Of a stretch of 34,432 bases of DNA, positions 12,454 to 22,104 are shown piece after piece. A program made the translations under genes and the position numbers. Source of the stretch: Actinomycetaceae bacterium (GTDB lineage: Bacteria > Actinomycetota > Actinomycetes > Actinomycetales > Actinomycetaceae); NCBI GenBank assembly GCA_012516575.1, contig JAAYWS010000003.1, positions 1 to 34,432 of the forward strand, in the 5' to 3' direction. The stretch's first letter is position 1. Every line of letters begins with the position of its first letter. Below the pieces are notes generated by a model. That model was not told where the DNA came from. It did not search any database and saw only the letters and a program-made list of their open reading frames with translations.

Positions 12454-14977
12454 TGTGACGCTTCCCTTGTGGCGGAAGTTCCTGTTGGGCTTTATCGCAG
12501 TGGTCTTGGCAGCAGCAACTGCGTTTTTGGCACTGTCAGCGGATTCGCGGCTTGATGCTGCAGTCGATCACTCGGCAACACAAACAGTTGCCAAAGCCGA
12601 TTTCGTTGCTTATAACGACACTATTAATGGCGTTGAATTTCTCGAACAGATAGCTGCGCTCGACACTGTTGACCAAGCGTATTATCCGATGTCCGTGTGG
12701 GGTCATGTGATGACCCCTGATGAATCATTGCAACTGGTGCTACGCAATGCACCGCCAGCACAGTTACGAACTGAAGACTTTTACGCTGGTGGCTACCCGG
12801 AAGCAGATAATGAACTTGCCTTGACTTATACGCTAGCGAAACAACTCGACGTCCATATTGGAGATCAGGTAACTGTTGTTTTTCCAGATATCGGCACTGA
12901 AGGAGTAGCTCGGATATTAAACGTTTCCGGGATATACGCATATTCGCCGTTTTCTAGTGAATTTGACAGTTCCTTCAATGCGCTATTGGGCATGGAGTTA
13001 ATGCCCTATTGGGAATCTTCCTCCGGGCGTTTTCCGATCACACATGAAGGTGTCCAGATCATTGGCAAAGATAGTGCGGACGCAACAGACCTGAAACTAT
13101 CCCTGCTGACAATTGCAGGTACCGTCCTTGAGTCCTATGACGACCGTATTGAAGCGACCCAGGTGGCGCATGGCTTAAAAGCCGATGAAATACTCGCACC
13201 TGTTCCTTCCATGGTAATACTGGCTGGAATCGGACTAGTGCTCATAATCTTTTTGTCTGCGCGGCAAATCCTTCACAATTCGCGACGTGACGGTGTTCTT
13301 TTGCGGGCTCTTGGATTAAGCCAGCGCAGACTTTTTTGGAATACGGTAGCCCAGTTTTATTCCATAATCTTTTTGGCAACCGTGCTCGGAATTATGCTGG
13401 GGCAAGCGGTCAACCAAGCACAACGTTCCAGACGGATGGATGGTCCCGGCGGGGATTTCCTTCCTTCTCAATCTGTTACTCACATATCCGATATTGTGCT
13501 TACCATTGCGATCATTTCTATTGTGACGCTTATCGGTATTGTGCCGGTTGCTTTAGAAGCAGTTCAGCTCAGCCGCTCTGACCTAGCATCATCTGACAAA
13601 CCACGGGTTTCCCCCCGCCCCATCCAAGTCATTAGTTTTCTGGCGGTTGTTGCCGGATTTGCTTCGATGATTCTTCTTACGATGAGTGTGGGAAGAACCG
13701 GTATCCATATAGACGTACTCGTCACCACACCGACTACCTATGTAGCCTTAGTCCTTATCGCTTTGCTTGTTGGCGTGGTTCTCTTTTTGCATTCTGCGAT
13801 CACCCACGTGATTCGGCGTGGATTGCGCTCCTATACCGGCCCACGCCCACATTTTTTGCAACCGGCATTCACGATAGAAGCTGCAAAAACCAAACCTGGT
13901 TTTGGTCTTGCTCGGTTATCGTTAATCGCTACTGCCCTGCTGACGACGCTGTTAAGCGCAGTAGCTACTAACAGTGCGCATATCACTCAAACTGCACGCG
14001 AAATTACTCCCTACGATATTGCGATACAAGCTCCAGACTCGCTGTCATTATCTTTTACCGAACACGATATTGAGGTCATTGCACGCTACCCTGATGTCGT
14101 TTCAGTAACCGAAGCCTATTCAACCACTGTTCACCCGGTGATAGATGGCCGCGTATCTTCACGGTCACTATTCGTCTATGCACTTGATGCAGGACACAAA
14201 CCGGATATGTTTACCGACCTAGGTTCGGTGCTCAGTAGCTTGGAGCCTGGGAATATTTTTATTCCAGCAGATGTGCTTGCCTATCTCGGTCTTTCCGACG
14301 GCGATGAATTCACATTATCTGGGGATAAAGGTAGGCAGATCACTTTAACCGTGGTGGAATCGCCCTCCCCGTGGGTTGTGACCACCCTCGATGATCTGCA
14401 CATGATTGCAGCGATTGACGGGCCGAGCGAAATCTGGCTGGATTTAGTCGATGATCTTGCCTCCCATCCCGGTCAAGCTTTTATTGATATGCGTAGCTAC
14501 CTTATTGATGAAGGCTTAGCCGGGAACTATCGTGTCCAGTCGGCATTATCAACTGCTTCGTTAGAAGCAATGCGACCGCAACAGTGGCATCTCAAAGCTG
14601 TCATGTTCTTATTTGTAACCGGCCTTGGACTAACTATCTATGCTGACACCCGAACAACCGCACGCAACTCAACCTGTCAAGATCGCAATACCCGACTGCT
14701 GATTTCCATGGGACTCACCCGGCGTCATCTGATGTTTGATGGCATGGTCGAAGCACTTATTCGTACCGGTTGGGCGGCCCTGCTGGGCATACTTCTCGGC
14801 GCAGGAAGCTTCGTAACCCTTCATCTCCTGCGGGTAACAGACGTGCAGCCAAGTGCCGCCGTCATACCGGTAACACTATTGATCCAAGTACTGTTGGCGT
14901 GTATTCTTGCCGCATTTTTACTGACCGGGCTGCAATACCTGCTTATCCGACGCCGGGGCATTCCCAACCACGCATAG
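12434..14977 (+). CDS. ABC transporter permease, FtsX family
   Basis: This 847-residue membrane protein has two FtsX-type permease units: an N-terminal membrane segment (12-32), a large extracytoplasmic domain (to ~255), three segments (~258-375), two more central ones (~395-455), a second start-like segment (~490-510) with another outer domain, and three final segments (~725-835). This ~10-segment layout is that of LolC/MacB-like mechanotransmission transporters, which move lipoproteins, peptides or drugs rather than small solutes. It overlaps the ABC gene by 20 bases and ends the four-gene operon. The companion ATPase is apparently inactive, so the permease may be silent or may borrow another ATPase. 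The substrate is unknown. Confidence 0.85.
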   Translation: MIALIIDVTLPLWRKFLLGFIAVVLAAATAFLALSADSRLDAAVDHSATQTVAKADFVAYNDTINGVEFLEQIAALDTVDQAYYPMSVWGHVMTPDESLQLVLRNAPPAQLRTEDFYAGGYPEADNELALTYTLAKQLDVHIGDQVTVVFPDIGTEGVARILNVSGIYAYSPFSSEFDSSFNALLGMELMPYWESSSGRFPITHEGVQIIGKDSADATDLKLSLLTIAGTVLESYDDRIEATQVAHGLKADEILAPVPSMVILAGIGLVLIIFLSARQILHNSRRDGVLLRALGLSQRRLFWNTVAQFYSIIFLATVLGIMLGQAVNQAQRSRRMDGPGGDFLPSQSVTHISDIVLTIAIISIVTLIGIVPVALEAVQLSRSDLASSDKPRVSPRPIQVISFLAVVAGFASMILLTMSVGRTGIHIDVLVTTPTTYVALVLIALLVGVVLFLHSAITHVIRRGLRSYTGPRPHFLQPAFTIEAAKTKPGFGLARLSLIATALLTTLLSAVATNSAHITQTAREITPYDIAIQAPDSLSLSFTEHDIEVIARYPDVVSVTEAYSTTVHPVIDGRVSSRSLFVYALDAGHKPDMFTDLGSVLSSLEPGNIFIPADVLAYLGLSDGDEFTLSGDKGRQITLTVVESPSPWVVTTLDDLHMIAAIDGPSEIWLDLVDDLASHPGQAFIDMRSYLIDEGLAGNYRVQSALSTASLEAMRPQQWHLKAVMFLFVTGLGLTIYADTRTTARNSTCQDRNTRLLISMGLTRRHLMFDGMVEALIRTGWAALLGILLGAGSFVTLHLLRVTDVQPSAAVIPVTLLIQVLLACILAAFLLTGLQYLLIRRRGIPNHA

Positions 14978-15113
14978 TTATAGGCAAACGCCCAACTGTG
15001 ATGTAAACTACCGCCCAAATCGATAAGGTCACAGTTTTAGCCCTTTACCGATGCCGGAAAAACTGCAAAGGTTAGAGAGTAAATTAAAACCCGCGTGAGG
15101 AAGTACTAACCCG
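14978..15113 (+). promoter_or_regulatory. whiB1 upstream region
   Basis: An inverted pair AACTGTGA (14994-15001) and TCACAGTT (15029-15036) is separated by 27 bases. A GAGGAAG ribosome binding site lies about 11 bases before the whiB start. The arms contain TGTGA/TCACA halves, but the spacing is not that of a single CRP site. A promoter is likely in the AT-rich 15070-15095 segment. Confidence 0.4.
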
Positions 15114-15362
15114 ATGGATTGGCGTCATAAAGCTGCATGTCTGAATGAAGATCCGGAACTCTTTTTTCCGATTGGTAGTTCTGGACCAGCTATTGCTCAG
15201 GCAGAGCAGGCAAAGCGTGTATGCCGCACCTGCAGTGTTATCGACACGTGCCTGAAGTGGGCGTTAGATACGAATCAGGACGCTGGCGTATGGGGCGGCA
15301 TGTCGGAAGATGAGCGTCGCAGTATCAAACGTCGTACCGCGCGGGCACGTCGGGTTTCCTAA
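15114..15362 (+). CDS. whiB1: WhiB1-like iron-sulfur transcription factor
   Basis: WhiB proteins bind a [4Fe-4S] cluster, respond to nitric oxide or redox change and act with the principal sigma factor. The 82-residue protein has cysteines C9, C37, C40 and C46 in the C-Xn-C-X2-C-X5-C pattern, the GVWGGMSEDERR turn and a basic C-terminal tail (KRRTARARR) for DNA binding. The opening MDWRHKAACLNEDPELFFP and overall length match WhiB1, which is essential in mycobacteria. It is convergent with a pdtaS-like kinase, the same neighbourhood as whiB1-pdtaS in Mycobacterium tuberculosis (Rv3219-Rv3220c), supporting orthology. Confidence 0.93.
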   Translation: MDWRHKAACLNEDPELFFPIGSSGPAIAQAEQAKRVCRTCSVIDTCLKWALDTNQDAGVWGGMSEDERRSIKRRTARARRVS

Positions 15363-15405
15363 GAACCCGGGGCTTTGAGAATCTGGCTCTGCTAAGTAAT
15401 CAGTG

Positions 15406-15432
15406 GTGCGGCTCCCAAACCGGGAGCCGCAC
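15406..15432. terminator. Shared terminator between whiB1 and pdtaS
   Basis: A perfect 11-bp GC-rich stem (GTGCGGCTCCC at 15406-15416 with its complement at 15422-15432) closes a 5-nt loop. It lies between the convergent whiB1 and pdtaS stops and can serve both directions, although U-runs are short. Confidence 0.75.
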
Positions 15433-15433
15433 A

Positions 15434-16864
15434 CTATTTCTCTTCCAGAAGTGCACGCAAGGTAACTAGAGTTCCGCCGTCGTCAAGGTTTTCCCATTTA
15501 ATACGGCCATGTAGTTCGCTGGCAACCATCGTTTTTACGATCTGTGTTCCCAGCCCAGAACCCGGCCCGTCTGGCGAAATTCCAATACCGTCGTCGCGCA
15601 CGGTGACTTTTAATTCTGTTCCTTTACGCTGAGCAACCACGGTAACTTTTCCACCCTGTGGTAACCCATGTTCAACAGCATTAGCAATAATCTCGTTTAA
15701 CACCACTGAAAGCGCCGCAGCCTGATCGGCTGGCACGAAGCCAAAAGATCCCGTGAACTCGGACGTAACAGGATTACCTGCCACCGCAATGTCAATCGCC
15801 ATTTGCAACGCCGGTTTAAACAGTTGATCAAAATCGACCACATCATTAATTGTTTGCGAAAGCTGTTCGTGAACTAGCGCAATCGTTGCCACGCGTCGCT
15901 GGGCAATTTCCAAAGCAGCCCGCGTTTCTTCAGAAGTTGCCCGTCGCCCCTGCATCCGCAACAGTGCCGACACTGTTTGCAGATTGTTTTTCACGCGATG
16001 GTGGATTTCGCGAATCGTCGCATCCTTGGTTAAAAGCTCACGTTCCTGGCGGCGAAGTTCCGAAATATCACGGCATAAGATCATCGCCCCTAGCCGCTTA
16101 CCGCGTTTACGCAAAGGCACTGCTCGTAACGACACGATAATCGAGCGCACTTCGATTTCTGCCATCCAAGCAGCCCGTCCCATCAATACCACTGGCAAAG
16201 ACTCGTCCACGGTCGCATACGAGTCCAAACGTTCAGTGACCAGTTCTGCAAGCACCCGGTCTTGAAGCGGAACGTCAATTCCAATTCGTCGGAAATTCGA
16301 GACCGCATTCGGCGAAGCATAAACAACAATGCCATCTTCGTCCAAATGCACCACACCATCAGTGACGCGCGGGGTACCGTGCCGATATCCCGTGGGAGTG
16401 CCGTCAAACGGAAACTCCCCGGTTGAAATCATCATCCGAATATCGGCCGCAATCCCCTCATAATTCTCATGAGCTTGGGATACCACCCGGTCTTGAATAA
16501 GCGCTGCCACCGCCACCACCACGGCGATCTGTTTATTTTGGTGGCTGACGGGAATAAACGTGTATTCCATTTCGCCGTCGCCCCACGTCAAAGGCTCGGC
16601 GAAGCTTAAGGCGTCGTCAATTAACGGCAGTAGTTCACGCTCGACCTGATCGCCCACAATATCCGTGTCGACCTGGGTAGACGCCGTTGCCGGACGGACC
16701 TGAGCCGCGATAATACAATTGTCCGGGGTCGGGACCACCAAAAGCAGGTCCGCAAACATAATATCGGCTAGTATTTGCCAATCACCGGTGAGCAAATGTA
16801 ACCATTTGCGTTGTTCTTCCGATAGCTCTGTTTTCTGTTCCAAAATATTCGTTAAGGTTGCCAC
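15434..16864 (-). CDS. pdtaS: PdtaS-like cytosolic sensor histidine kinase
   Basis: PdtaS phosphorylates the RNA-binding antiterminator PdtaR in mycobacteria. This 476-residue protein has no membrane segments: a GAF-like domain (about 15-145), a PAS domain (about 165-270, VVHLDEDGIVVYASPNAV), a HisKA_2-type dimerisation helix with H288/H289 (REIHHRVKNNLQTVSALL) and an ATPase domain (LNEIIANAVEHGL, DDGIGI). The start is a GTG with a -10-like TATTCT six bases before it, so the mRNA is probably leaderless. The partner regulator is not in this window. Convergent whiB1 is the conserved neighbour. Confidence 0.92.
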   Translation of the reverse strand: MATLTNILEQKTELSEEQRKWLHLLTGDWQILADIMFADLLLVVPTPDNCIIAAQVRPATASTQVDTDIVGDQVERELLPLIDDALSFAEPLTWGDGEMEYTFIPVSHQNKQIAVVVAVAALIQDRVVSQAHENYEGIAADIRMMISTGEFPFDGTPTGYRHGTPRVTDGVVHLDEDGIVVYASPNAVSNFRRIGIDVPLQDRVLAELVTERLDSYATVDESLPVVLMGRAAWMAEIEVRSIIVSLRAVPLRKRGKRLGAMILCRDISELRRQERELLTKDATIREIHHRVKNNLQTVSALLRMQGRRATSEETRAALEIAQRRVATIALVHEQLSQTINDVVDFDQLFKPALQMAIDIAVAGNPVTSEFTGSFGFVPADQAAALSVVLNEIIANAVEHGLPQGGKVTVVAQRKGTELKVTVRDDGIGISPDGPGSGLGTQIVKTMVASELHGRIKWENLDDGGTLVTLRALLEEK

Positions 16865-16870
16865 GGTTTA

Positions 16871-16876
16871 AGAATA
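16871..16876 (-). promoter_or_regulatory. -10 element of a probable leaderless pdtaS promoter
   Basis: TATTCT on the minus strand, then six bases, then the GTG start at 16864. No Shine-Dalgarno sequence is present. Confidence 0.4.
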
Positions 16877-16901
16877 GTAAGAATTCGTGTTGAATAGAAC
16901 T

Positions 16902-17420
16902 ATGAAAGTTGCCCATGATTTTAAATACCTCGGACCGCTCGATGATGTTGTCGAGGTTTTACACTCCGAACAGCTCGCCATTGCGCGCGCCAAACAGCTC
17001 AATGTGACTGATTATTCTTTCGACACCGGGGCACGTGATGGCCGCCGTTACAGTTCAATCGAGGTGAAAATCCCCCAAGCTGATACCCCTGCAGAGGTGC
17101 GTAATTTTCTTTCCAACGGCCTCGATCTGCAAATCACGATGTACTCCAGTGCCCTTGCACGCGGTGTACACATTGATATCGATGTCAATTTGCGTACGGC
17201 GCTACCAGTGGCTTTAGATGCTCATTTGGTATTAGCTGATTCCGGGGTGGAGACGGTTGCTCGGCTCAATGCACAAGTCGACGTCAAAATTCCATTCTTC
17301 GGTTCTCGCGTCGAAAAGACAATTGCTGACAAACTCCCCCAACTCCTCGAAAAAGATACCGATCTTGTTAACGCCGAGCTGGCTATGCGCCGAGCTTTAA
17401 ACGATAAGACCGAATACTAA
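16902..17420 (+). CDS. DUF2505 family protein
   Basis: A 172-residue cytosolic protein of the actinobacterial DUF2505 family, whose members are predicted to have a START/polyketide-cyclase-like fold and unknown function. Visible: an opening strand/helix (MKVAHDFKYLGPLDDVVEVL), repeated beta-strand pattern with VDVNLR-type alternation, and a C-terminal helix (about 145-170). ATG 16902 is preferred; GTG and TTG codons at 16887 and 16890 are possible starts. It is divergent from pdtaS with a very short gap and precedes thyA by 41 bases, so it may be co-transcribed with it. Confidence 0.75.
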   Translation: MKVAHDFKYLGPLDDVVEVLHSEQLAIARAKQLNVTDYSFDTGARDGRRYSSIEVKIPQADTPAEVRNFLSNGLDLQITMYSSALARGVHIDIDVNLRTALPVALDAHLVLADSGVETVARLNAQVDVKIPFFGSRVEKTIADKLPQLLEKDTDLVNAELAMRRALNDKTEY

Positions 17421-17461
17421 TCCCAGCGGACTTTTCCCGCCGTCCAACGTAAGGTACTCCC

Positions 17462-18271
17462 ATGACAGTGATCAATCGACAGTATGAAGATCTGCTCGCA
17501 GATGTGCTCGAAAACGGCACGTTGAAATCCGATCGGACCGGCACCGGAACGCTTTCCGTTTTCGGCCGCCAGTTACGTTTCGACCTCGCGAACGAGGGCT
17601 TCCCTCGAATTACCACCAAATTCGTTGCGATGAAAGCGGTGAAAGGCGAACTTTTATGGTTCTTACGCGGGGATACGAATGTGCGCTGGCTACAAGAACG
17701 CGGAATTACGATTTGGGATGAATGGGCTGATGAAGACGGCGAACTGGGCCCGGTGTACGGCTACCAGTGGCGTAGTTGGCCCGCGCCCGACGGCCGCCAC
17801 ATTGACCAGATCTCCCAAGTGATTGAGACGATTAAAAACAAGCCCGAATCACGCCGAATTATTGTTAGCGCATGGAATGTAGCGGACTTAGACGATATGG
17901 CACTCCAACCATGTCACGCCTTTTTCCAGTTCTACGTGGCCGATGGCAAACTGTCATGCCAGCTATATCAACGTTCTGCAGACTTGTTCTTGGGCGTGCC
18001 ATTTAATATCGCTTCCTACTCGCTACTGACCCATATGATTGCGCAGCAAACCGGGTTAGAAGTCGGCGAGTTTATCTGGACTGGCGGGGACTGCCATATT
18101 TACACCAATCATATTGAGCAGGTTAAAGAGCAACTTTCCCGCGAACCCTACCCGTTCCCCAAGCTCACCTTGCGCAAGGCCGATTCAATTTTCGACTACG
18201 ATATGGACGATATTTTGGCCTCCGAAGGCTACCAGCATCACCCGGTTCTGAAAGCCCCGGTGGCAGTGTAA
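17462..18271 (+). CDS. thyA: Thymidylate synthase
   Basis: ThyA methylates dUMP to dTMP using methylene-tetrahydrofolate, producing dihydrofolate. The 269-residue length is typical. Catalytic Cys151 lies in [12 protein letters not shown]. The folate/dUMP residues include R25 (SDRTGTGT), the [18 protein letters not shown] block and YTNHIEQ. The TAA stop shares its last A with the dfr start (TAATG), so the two enzymes of the folate cycle are translationally coupled. Confidence 0.98.
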   Translation: MTVINRQYEDLLADVLENGTLKSDRTGTGTLSVFGRQLRFDLANEGFPRITTKFVAMKAVKGELLWFLRGDTNVRWLQERGITIWDEWADEDGELGPVYGYQWRSWPAPDGRHIDQISQVIETIKNKPESRRIIVSAWNVADLDDMALQPCHAFFQFYVADGKLSCQLYQRSADLFLGVPFNIASYSLLTHMIAQQTGLEVGEFIWTGGDCHIYTNHIEQVKEQLSREPYPFPKLTLRKADSIFDYDMDDILASEGYQHHPVLKAPVAV

Positions 18272-18825
18272 TGTTGGGCATGATTTGGGCGCAAGCTCAT
18301 GGGCGGGCAATTGGCGCACAGGGCACTATGCCCTGGCATGTGCCCGAAGATATGGCGTTTTTTAAGCAAATCACCATGGGGCATCCGGTGATTATGGGAC
18401 GTAAAACCTGGCAATCCCTGCCTGAAAGGTTCCGTCCGTTAACCGGACGGCCCAATATCGTCATCACACGTGACCCGAATTTCGTAGCTACCGGTGCCGA
18501 CGTCGTCAACTCTCTCGAAACCGCATACGAGCTCGCCCAAACCCAGTACACCGAACAAGCCCAACAAGTGTGGATTATGGGTGGGGCGCAAATATACCAG
18601 CAGGGTATTGAAATTGCCGACGCCGTTGTGGTCACTGATTTGGATATGGACGTCCCGCATGCGGAGGCTTTTGCGCCGCAGGTGCCTTTCGAATGGAAGT
18701 TACAGGCCGCGAATCCGGACCGGGGTTGGCTCAGTTCACGTACCGGGGTTAATTATCGGTTCTCGCTGTATACGCGCCCCGGTTTTAAGGCAGATCCGCA
18801 ACTGCTGGATGCCTTCTACGCTTAA
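18271..18825 (+). CDS. dfrA: Dihydrofolate reductase
   Basis: DHFR regenerates tetrahydrofolate from the dihydrofolate made by ThyA, using NADPH. It has 184 residues, slightly longer than the usual ~160 because of a C-terminal tail. Visible are MIWAQAHGRAIG, the active-site PWHVPEDMAFF with catalytic Asp27, the NADPH-binding GRKTWQSLP and the WIMGGAQIYQ strand. The start overlaps the thyA stop by one base. Confidence 0.96.
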   Translation: MLGMIWAQAHGRAIGAQGTMPWHVPEDMAFFKQITMGHPVIMGRKTWQSLPERFRPLTGRPNIVITRDPNFVATGADVVNSLETAYELAQTQYTEQAQQVWIMGGAQIYQQGIEIADAVVVTDLDMDVPHAEAFAPQVPFEWKLQAANPDRGWLSSRTGVNYRFSLYTRPGFKADPQLLDAFYA

Positions 18826-18858
18826 TCCGGTGCCCGTTGGCTGAAATATGAGGTGTGC

Positions 18859-19569
18859 ATGTACGTTTCTCGGCAACATTATATTGATCCCAAAGAAGCT
18901 ATCGAGATTGCCCGGAAAATCGGCGTCGGCGAACTAATCACGTATGGGTCGATCGGAATTAATGCCACCCGGCTACCTTTCGTTATTGAAGAACGTGGCG
19001 GTAGCCTTGTTCTTTCCACCCACATGTCGCGGGTCAATCCGCAGTGGCGTGACGAGGGGGAAGCACTGTACGTAGTCGGCGGACCTGATGCGCATGTTGC
19101 CGGGCATTATCTACCACCAGAATCTCCCACTGCGCGTATGCCGCTTGTGCCCACGTGGGATTATCTCACGGTGCATTTGCGTGGAAAATTGTCGATTTAT
19201 GATGACGCCGCGTGGAAGTGGGCACATGTGCAACGCATTGTTGACCACCATGAACTGGTGTGGCGTCCCGAAACACACTCACAGGTTGAACGTATCGAAC
19301 GGGCTTTTAGTGCGCTCGTGGGTATTGAGCTAGAAATCAGTGAAGTTCTAGGGAAAGCGAAATTGCATCAGAATATGTCGCCTGCAGATATTGCGCATAT
19401 TGCCGATAACTTGGCGCAGAACAATGCCGTAGATATTGCTCAACTGATGCATGATATTTCAATTCCGTGGGCACGCGAACGCAATGAGCGGATCACCGCC
19501 GCGGTCAAAGGCAAAGACCCTTCGCATATTGAAGACCTAAATCCGGCACACGACGAAGGTAGCTACTAG
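18859..19569 (+). CDS. FMN-binding PaiB-like protein
   Basis: A 236-residue protein resembling PaiB (FMN_bind_2), a flavin-binding family related to pyridoxamine-phosphate oxidases. PaiB is described as a negative regulator of sporulation and degradative enzymes in Bacillus; in actinobacteria the role is unknown. Visible: MYVSRQHYIDPKEA start, the strand pattern around LPFVIEERGGSLVLSTHMSRVNP, and WDYLTVHLRGKLSIYDD typical of the split-barrel fold. ATG 18859 is chosen because the family starts MYxPxHF; a GTG two codons upstream is possible. Its stop codon lies inside the predicted -10 box of the pullulanase gene. Confidence 0.8.
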   Translation: MYVSRQHYIDPKEAIEIARKIGVGELITYGSIGINATRLPFVIEERGGSLVLSTHMSRVNPQWRDEGEALYVVGGPDAHVAGHYLPPESPTARMPLVPTWDYLTVHLRGKLSIYDDAAWKWAHVQRIVDHHELVWRPETHSQVERIERAFSALVGIELEISEVLGKAKLHQNMSPADIAHIADNLAQNNAVDIAQLMHDISIPWARERNERITAAVKGKDPSHIEDLNPAHDEGSY

Positions 19570-19572
19570 ACT
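19567..19572 (+). promoter_or_regulatory. -10 element of a probable leaderless pullulanase promoter
   Basis: TAGACT, then six bases, then ATG at 19579, the same geometry as at the PLD gene. The box overlaps the TAG stop of the preceding gene. No ribosome binding site or clear -35 is present. Confidence 0.45.
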
Positions 19573-19578
19573 ACAAGA

Positions 19579-21393
19579 ATGGTTTTCGGGGCTTCTTATT
19601 CGGTACACGCTACGAGTTTTCGGCTCTGGGCGCCTACTGCCCAGCGCGTGGACATAGTTGATTACACTCGCGGTCAGCCGCAGAAATATCCCATGCGCGA
19701 GCGCGGGGATGGAGTATGGGAAACCGAGCGTGCCGGTGACTTGGACGGCATGGTTTATAGGTACCGGCTAACTTTTCCCGACGGGACCGTACGCGAATCG
19801 GTTGACCCCTACGCCCGCGCGGTTACTGTAAACGGCGGGTACGGCGTCGTTGTTGATGCCGATAGCATCGGTGATGCCGGACCGCGGATGCCTTCTTTTC
19901 CCGCAATGCAAGAAGCTATTATTTATGAAGCCCACGTGCGGGATTTGACGATCGGACCGGATAACGGGATCACGCATAAAGGCAAGTTCTTAGGGCTCGC
20001 CGAGCCCGGGACGCGCACCGCGGCGGGGAACCTTTCAGGTTTAGATTACTTGTGTTCACTGGGTGTTACGCATATCCAGTTGCTCCCGCTATATGATTTT
20101 GGGTCCGTTGACGAGGCGGGTGACCTAGGTTTTAACGAACAGTACAACTGGGGCTACGATCCGGTGAACTATAACGTTCCGGAAGGCTCCTATGCGACGA
20201 ATCCCCGCGATCCGCATGTGCGCATTGCCGAACTTAAAGAGCTGATTCGGACCTTACATGAGCACGGGCTGTACGTGATTATGGACGTGGTGTACAACCA
20301 CGCTTATGACGCTCTAACCTCGGTATTTGAGCGAACTGCGCCCGGTTATTATTTCCGTATGGACCAGGACGGCGACTTTTACGACGGCACCGGTGTGGGT
20401 AACGAGATCGCTTCCGAAGCACCCATGATGCGCAAGTTCATTGTCGATTCAGTACGTTATTGGGCGCAGCAATACAATTTAGACGGTTTTCGCTTTGATC
20501 TGATGGGCGTTCATGATGTGCAGACCATGCGTCAGGTACGTGCAGCGCTTGATGAGATAGACCCGAGCATCATTATTATTGGCGAAGGCTGGAAGATGGG
20601 GAATCACCCGGCAGGGGTAACACCTGCGAATTACTTCCATGCCAGTGAACTTGAGCGGATCGGATTTTTTAACGACGATTTTCGTGATCTGATTAAGGGC
20701 AGTGTGTTCGACGCCGCTGACCCGGGTTTGGTTTCCGGTTCTGGTGAGCTGTGGCGTTGCGCGCGCTTGTTTACCAATATCACCGGGGCTAAGGGGATTC
20801 GCGATTTTTCAGCACCTGCCCAGTCGGTGGTTTATAACGAAGCACATGACAATTTCACAATGTATGACACTCTGTGCGCGTCCCTTCCTAATGCGGATGC
20901 TGACGAGATTGCCCGGCGTCATCGGCTTGCAACCACCATTCAGTATCTGGCACAGGGAACGTTGTTTTTACATGCCGGTCAAGAATTTTTGCGTACGAAA
21001 GCCGGAGATCATAATTCTTATCGTTCTCCCGACTCAGTCAATGTTTTTGATTACGACCGAGCAGTCGAGTATGCGGCCGAGGTTGATTATGTGCGGATGC
21101 TTAACGCATTCCGAACCGATCCGGCTAATGCGTGGTTACGTATGGAAAGCTACTCGGAGATTCACGACCGATACGTCTTGTTGTGGGCGGAGCCTTTCCA
21201 TCTGTCGTATCGGGTCAAAGATGCTTATCCGGGCGCGGACGTATTTGTTTTTATTAATGCCGACACTCGCACGTGGTATGCGCGTGGAAAACCCGCGGGC
21301 AAGTACGAGGTGCTGTTGGGCGAAGTCTCTCCGGCAGGTAGCACCCGAATCGCTATTGCCCCGTTGAGTGTAGTGGTGCTGCGCGAGAAATAG
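19579..21393 (+). CDS. pulA: Type I pullulanase (GH13 debranching enzyme)
   Basis: It hydrolyses alpha-1,6 branches of pullulan, glycogen or limit dextrins. The 604-residue protein has no signal peptide, so it acts in the cytosol, probably in glycogen turnover. Order: CBM48-like beta domain (about 1-95), then the GH13 barrel with the type I pullulanase signature YNWGYDP (189-195), nucleophile Asp307 (DGFRFDLMG), acid/base Glu336 (IIGEGW) and stabilising Asp424 (NEAHDNF), and a C-terminal beta domain. It lies upstream of UDP-glucose pyrophosphorylase, also in glycogen/sugar-nucleotide metabolism. Confidence 0.95.
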   Translation: MVFGASYSVHATSFRLWAPTAQRVDIVDYTRGQPQKYPMRERGDGVWETERAGDLDGMVYRYRLTFPDGTVRESVDPYARAVTVNGGYGVVVDADSIGDAGPRMPSFPAMQEAIIYEAHVRDLTIGPDNGITHKGKFLGLAEPGTRTAAGNLSGLDYLCSLGVTHIQLLPLYDFGSVDEAGDLGFNEQYNWGYDPVNYNVPEGSYATNPRDPHVRIAELKELIRTLHEHGLYVIMDVVYNHAYDALTSVFERTAPGYYFRMDQDGDFYDGTGVGNEIASEAPMMRKFIVDSVRYWAQQYNLDGFRFDLMGVHDVQTMRQVRAALDEIDPSIIIIGEGWKMGNHPAGVTPANYFHASELERIGFFNDDFRDLIKGSVFDAADPGLVSGSGELWRCARLFTNITGAKGIRDFSAPAQSVVYNEAHDNFTMYDTLCASLPNADADEIARRHRLATTIQYLAQGTLFLHAGQEFLRTKAGDHNSYRSPDSVNVFDYDRAVEYAAEVDYVRMLNAFRTDPANAWLRMESYSEIHDRYVLLWAEPFHLSYRVKDAYPGADVFVFINADTRTWYARGKPAGKYEVLLGEVSPAGSTRIAIAPLSVVVLREK

Positions 21394-21576
21394 TGGTGCA
21401 CCGCGCGCACTGATTAAAGAGACACTTCGAGCTGACTTGGTCTCCAAGCGCCGGTTTTTCGCGGTTTTTAGCGAGACGGCTGGTATCTTTTAGAAGACAT
21501 GTGGCACAGCTATGCCATCGATTCAGATGTCCCGAGAGAATGCCGGGAACACGGGCAAGCAACGGAGGTGAAGCTC

Positions 21577-22044
21577 GTGAAGAAACTGATCAGCGGACTG
21601 TGTAATCTCGTGGGCATCCTTGCCGTCGCACTCGGAATTGCCGGGATGACGCTTCCAGTGCTACCGACCGTGCCGTTTTTCTTGCTAGCAGCTGCTTGTT
21701 TTATGCGCGGCTCACAACGGCTTTACCGTTGGCTAATGACTCATCCGAAATATGGCCTCTACGTTTACCAGTATCGAGAAGCTAAAGCGATGACGCGACG
21801 TTCAAAAGCCATTGCAATCGGGACAATGTGGGCCGGAATGCTCTTCTCTATCTGGATTATTCCGCTTCTGCATGCGCAGATTTTCTTGGCAGTGGTACTC
21901 GTTTCAGTCACGATTTATTTGTTGAGCTTCGATGAGCTTAAAGAAGACGATTTAACTGACGCCCAAGATAGCTACGATGATTTTGTGCGCACCGAGTTTG
22001 GCTTCGCCTCAGTAGCCCCGGCCACTTCTGCTTCTGCCAACTGA
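21577..22044 (+). CDS. DUF454 (YbaN-like) small membrane protein
   Basis: A 155-residue inner-membrane protein of the YbaN/DUF454 family, function unknown. The family signature is clear: an opening helix (LVGILAVALGIAGMTLPVLP) followed by TVPFFLLAAACFMRGSQRLYRWL, then two membrane helices near 85-125. The C-terminus is acidic. The GTG at 21577 is taken as start because GGAGG lies 8 bases upstream; an upstream extension to 21499 has no ribosome site and adds an uncharacteristic hydrophilic segment. Confidence 0.85.
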   Translation: MKKLISGLCNLVGILAVALGIAGMTLPVLPTVPFFLLAAACFMRGSQRLYRWLMTHPKYGLYVYQYREAKAMTRRSKAIAIGTMWAGMLFSIWIIPLLHAQIFLAVVLVSVTIYLLSFDELKEDDLTDAQDSYDDFVRTEFGFASVAPATSASAN

Positions 22045-22104
22045 CGCCTCTTCTCAACTACGCTTGAAGGCATAGAAACTGGACGCCGTCGTCATTGGAG
22101 AACC

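Noticed and set aside
14994..15036. CRP-type binding site upstream of whiB1
   Set aside because: The TGTGA and TCACA halves are 27+ bases apart rather than 6, so they do not form a standard single site; only noted as an inverted pair.
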